From W589 sp964611805 (lineage in GTDB: Bacteria > Chloroflexota > Dehalococcoidia > Dehalococcoidales > Fen-1064): DNA of 7,677 bases. Each line of letters opens with the position of its first letter. Position 1 is the stretch's first letter. Below, piece by piece: positions 6,149-7,677 of the stretch. Location: assembly GCA_964611805.1 (NCBI GenBank), contig CAZTBG010000079.1:1-7677 (forward strand), written 5' to 3'. The notes under the pieces were generated by a model. The model was not told the DNA's origin. It was given only the letters and a program-made list of their open reading frames with translations, and did not search any database. The position numbers and the translations under genes were made by a program.

Positions 6149-7531
6149 TTAACGACCCCTGCTGGGGCGGCGGGGCACCCTTTTTTCGCCAGCAAAATAA
6201 TCAGGGGCCTCGATGTGGAACAGCATGCTTAGCTTCTGGTCTACAAAACGGGTCATTATTCGGCTGTCTATCTCGTCAGCAGAGCAGTTGGTCGTAATCA
6301 CGGTTGCCAGGCGGGCATTGTAGCGGTGATTGATAACCTGGTAGAGCTTTTCCTGCGCCCAGGGCGTGGTCGTCTGGGCGCCCAGGTCGTCAAGAACGAG
6401 CAAAGGGGCGTTTTTAACACTCTCGAAAAGCTGGTCGTAGGAGACTTTGCTGTCAGGGCTGAAGGTGGAACGCAGGTGGTCGAGGAAGTCGGGGACAACA
6501 ATGAACAGGGCTGGCTTTCCCTGTTGATAGCGGTAGTTGACAATGGCGGCTGCCAGGTGGGTCTTACCGCAGCCGTTAGCACCCTGAAAAACCAGCCATC
6601 CTTCCGGGTCTTGGGCGAAGTCCACTGCTAAGCGATAGGCCTTCTCTAAGTTCTGACGCTCGTCCAGGGGCAGATTACCCCGTTTCCAGTCGAAACTATC
6701 GAAGGTCATCCCTTTCTGGAGTTCGAATTCAGGTGCCCAGCCCCAGGTAGATAGTGCCGAAGGCCTGGAGCCGGTGATTTGTACCTGGCAGAATTCGGAA
6801 TCTGCCAGCCGCGTCTGCATCCTGTCTTCGAGTTCTTCGATTGGGGCGATGGTCACGATTACAGTGAGGAGTCGGTTGATGAAACGGTGGTTCAAGAGCT
6901 GTTCCAGTTTCTCTTTTGCCCAGGGAGTAGCCGACTGAGCACCGAAGTCGTCCAGTACCAGTAGTGGCGTGTTGCGTACCTGCTCGAAGAACTCGTCGTA
7001 TGGCAACTCACTATTGGGGTTGAAGCTGGAGCGGAGGTGGTCGAGGAGGTCGGGGGTGGTGATGTAGAAAACTGGGTGGTTTTCGGCAATTCGGTGGTTG
7101 GCAATTGCCGCTGCTAGATGAGTCTTGCCGCTGCCACTGGGGCCAGCCAGCACCAGCCAGCCGGAGGGCTGGCTGGCAAACTTAAGGGAAGCTTCGTAGG
7201 CGCGGGCGAACCGCTGCTGGTCAACGGCATCACTGCCACGACCTTCGGGGTCCAGATTGTCGAAGGTGAGACGGGTCAGAAGGCCAAGGTTGCTGTAGCT
7301 TTGCAGGTGGGAATGGCGTTTCCCCTCCGAGTCCTGCTTGGCACAGCGACAGGGGACTACCCGGCCGTAGTCCGGTTTGCCGGTGGGCAGTAGGGGATGG
7401 ACGAACCTCGCCCCTTTACAGACGGGGCATGGCTCCGGTTCTTCGGCTTCCATGTCTTCGCCTGTGTCTGCTTTTATCCCGGCCACGTTCTGCAGGGGTT
7501 GCCTTTTTAATATCTCGCTGATATGCTCCAT
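6149..7531 (-). CDS. DnaC/DnaI-like helicase loader with two tandem AAA+ domains
   Basis: A 460-residue cytoplasmic ATPase related to DnaC, DnaI and IstB, which load replicative helicase or assist transposases. The N-terminus carries a zinc-binding motif, Cys35-x2-Cys38 and Cys61-x-Cys63, as in many DnaI-like loaders. Two AAA+ modules follow: TFDNLDPEG (89-97), Walker A GPSGSGKT (130-137), Walker B LLVLDDFG (190-197); then TFDSFD (276-281), Walker A GANGCGKT (317-324), Walker B LLVLDDLG (377-384). Equivalent residues are always 187 apart. Arg241 and Arg428, candidate Arg fingers, are conserved, but the sensor-1 Asn415 (TTN) is Ile228 in domain 1. Single-domain relatives are about half this size, so the gene arose by duplication. 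It starts 6 bases after the DnaD-like gene and lacks an obvious Shine-Dalgarno, suggesting coupled translation. No transposase lies nearby, so a role in replication initiation or restart is more likely than in transposition. Confidence 0.85.
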   Translation of the reverse strand: MEHISEILKRQPLQNVAGIKADTGEDMEAEEPEPCPVCKGARFVHPLLPTGKPDYGRVVPCRCAKQDSEGKRHSHLQSYSNLGLLTRLTFDNLDPEGRGSDAVDQQRFARAYEASLKFASQPSGWLVLAGPSGSGKTHLAAAIANHRIAENHPVFYITTPDLLDHLRSSFNPNSELPYDEFFEQVRNTPLLVLDDFGAQSATPWAKEKLEQLLNHRFINRLLTVIVTIAPIEELEDRMQTRLADSEFCQVQITGSRPSALSTWGWAPEFELQKGMTFDSFDWKRGNLPLDERQNLEKAYRLAVDFAQDPEGWLVFQGANGCGKTHLAAAIVNYRYQQGKPALFIVVPDFLDHLRSTFSPDSKVSYDQLFESVKNAPLLVLDDLGAQTTTPWAQEKLYQVINHRYNARLATVITTNCSADEIDSRIMTRFVDQKLSMLFHIEAPDYFAGEKRVPRRPSRGR

Positions 7532-7537
7532 TTTGTT

Positions 7538-7677
7538 TTAATGCTGAAACATGTGTCCGTATTTCTGCTTGTTGTATTTGTCCGTATTCGTTTGTCCGGC
7601 ACCTTGCCTGCTCGTTTCCTCGCTTCTTCCTTCGCTTGCCCAGCGTTCCAGAATACGGGCTATGTACCGCCAGCTCC
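7538..7677 (-). CDS. C-terminal end of a DnaD-domain primosome protein (partial)
   Basis: A minus-strand frame enters from the right edge and ends at TAA (7538-7540), giving the last 45 residues of a protein. It starts SWRYIARILERWASEG and ends DKYNKQKYGHMFQH. The W-x-YI-x-x-IL-x-x-W pattern and the KYGH-type tail resemble the C-terminal helix of DnaD-like domains, in which a YxxxI...W signature helps bind DNA. DnaD in Bacillus acts with the loader DnaI at origin and restart sites. The stop is 6 bases before the helicase-loader ATG, so the two form an operon of matching function. Only the tail is visible, so the family call depends on a short motif plus this context. Confidence 0.6.
   Translation of the reverse strand, partial: SWRYIARILERWASEGRSEETSRQGAGQTNTDKYNKQKYGHMFQH

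Noticed and set aside
7554..7588. Direct repeat of tgtccgtatt, 25 bp apart, as a possible iteron near a replication gene
   Set aside because: Only two good copies, and they fall inside the coding end of the DnaD-like gene.
1..7677. CRISPR array, insertion sequence, tRNA or rRNA
   Set aside because: No regularly spaced repeats with unique spacers, no transposase or terminal inverted repeats, and no cloverleaf or rRNA-like sequence was seen.

Overview
The window is bacterial, GC-rich outside the first 1.3 kb, and gene-dense. It most resembles a Chloroflexota genome, perhaps Dehalococcoidia. That guess rests on the style of the lysA-holB-ricT cluster, on a DnaD protein next to a duplicated DnaC/DnaI-type ATPase, and on an exported caspase-like protein with InlB-type repeats. 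The lineage is inference and needs a search. A run of exactly 100 Ns shows this is a scaffold from a draft or metagenome assembly.

Layout: (1) Positions 1-1868, minus strand, hold a short zinc-ribbon gene (interrupted by the N run) followed by a secreted caspase-fold protein that runs off the left edge. The caspase-like gene is open without a stop for 438 codons, but its catalytic His and Cys positions are both replaced, so it looks like a pseudoenzyme. (2) Positions 1869-2245 are non-coding and carry two good sigma-70-type promoters pointing away from each other. (3) Positions 2246-5544, plus strand, are a tight operon: diaminopimelate decarboxylase (lysA), DNA polymerase III delta' (holB) and a PSP1/RicT-type protein. 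(4) Positions 5558-7677, minus strand, converge on that operon. In transcription order they are the C-terminal end of a DnaD-like primosome protein, a helicase-loader-like protein with two AAA+ ATPase domains in one chain, and an HNH endonuclease that seems to have its own promoter.

The right half is mostly housekeeping: lysine/peptidoglycan synthesis, clamp loading, RicT-type regulation, and initiation or restart of replication (DnaD plus loader). The left half looks accessory. The most unusual items are the degenerate exported caspase-like protein, with an 18-bp tandem duplication exactly where the catalytic His should be; the 100-N gap flanked by identical 30-bp sequences, whose merging restores a complete zinc-ribbon ORF; and the tandem AAA+ loader with a constant 187-residue period, in which the first domain has lost its sensor-1 Asn.
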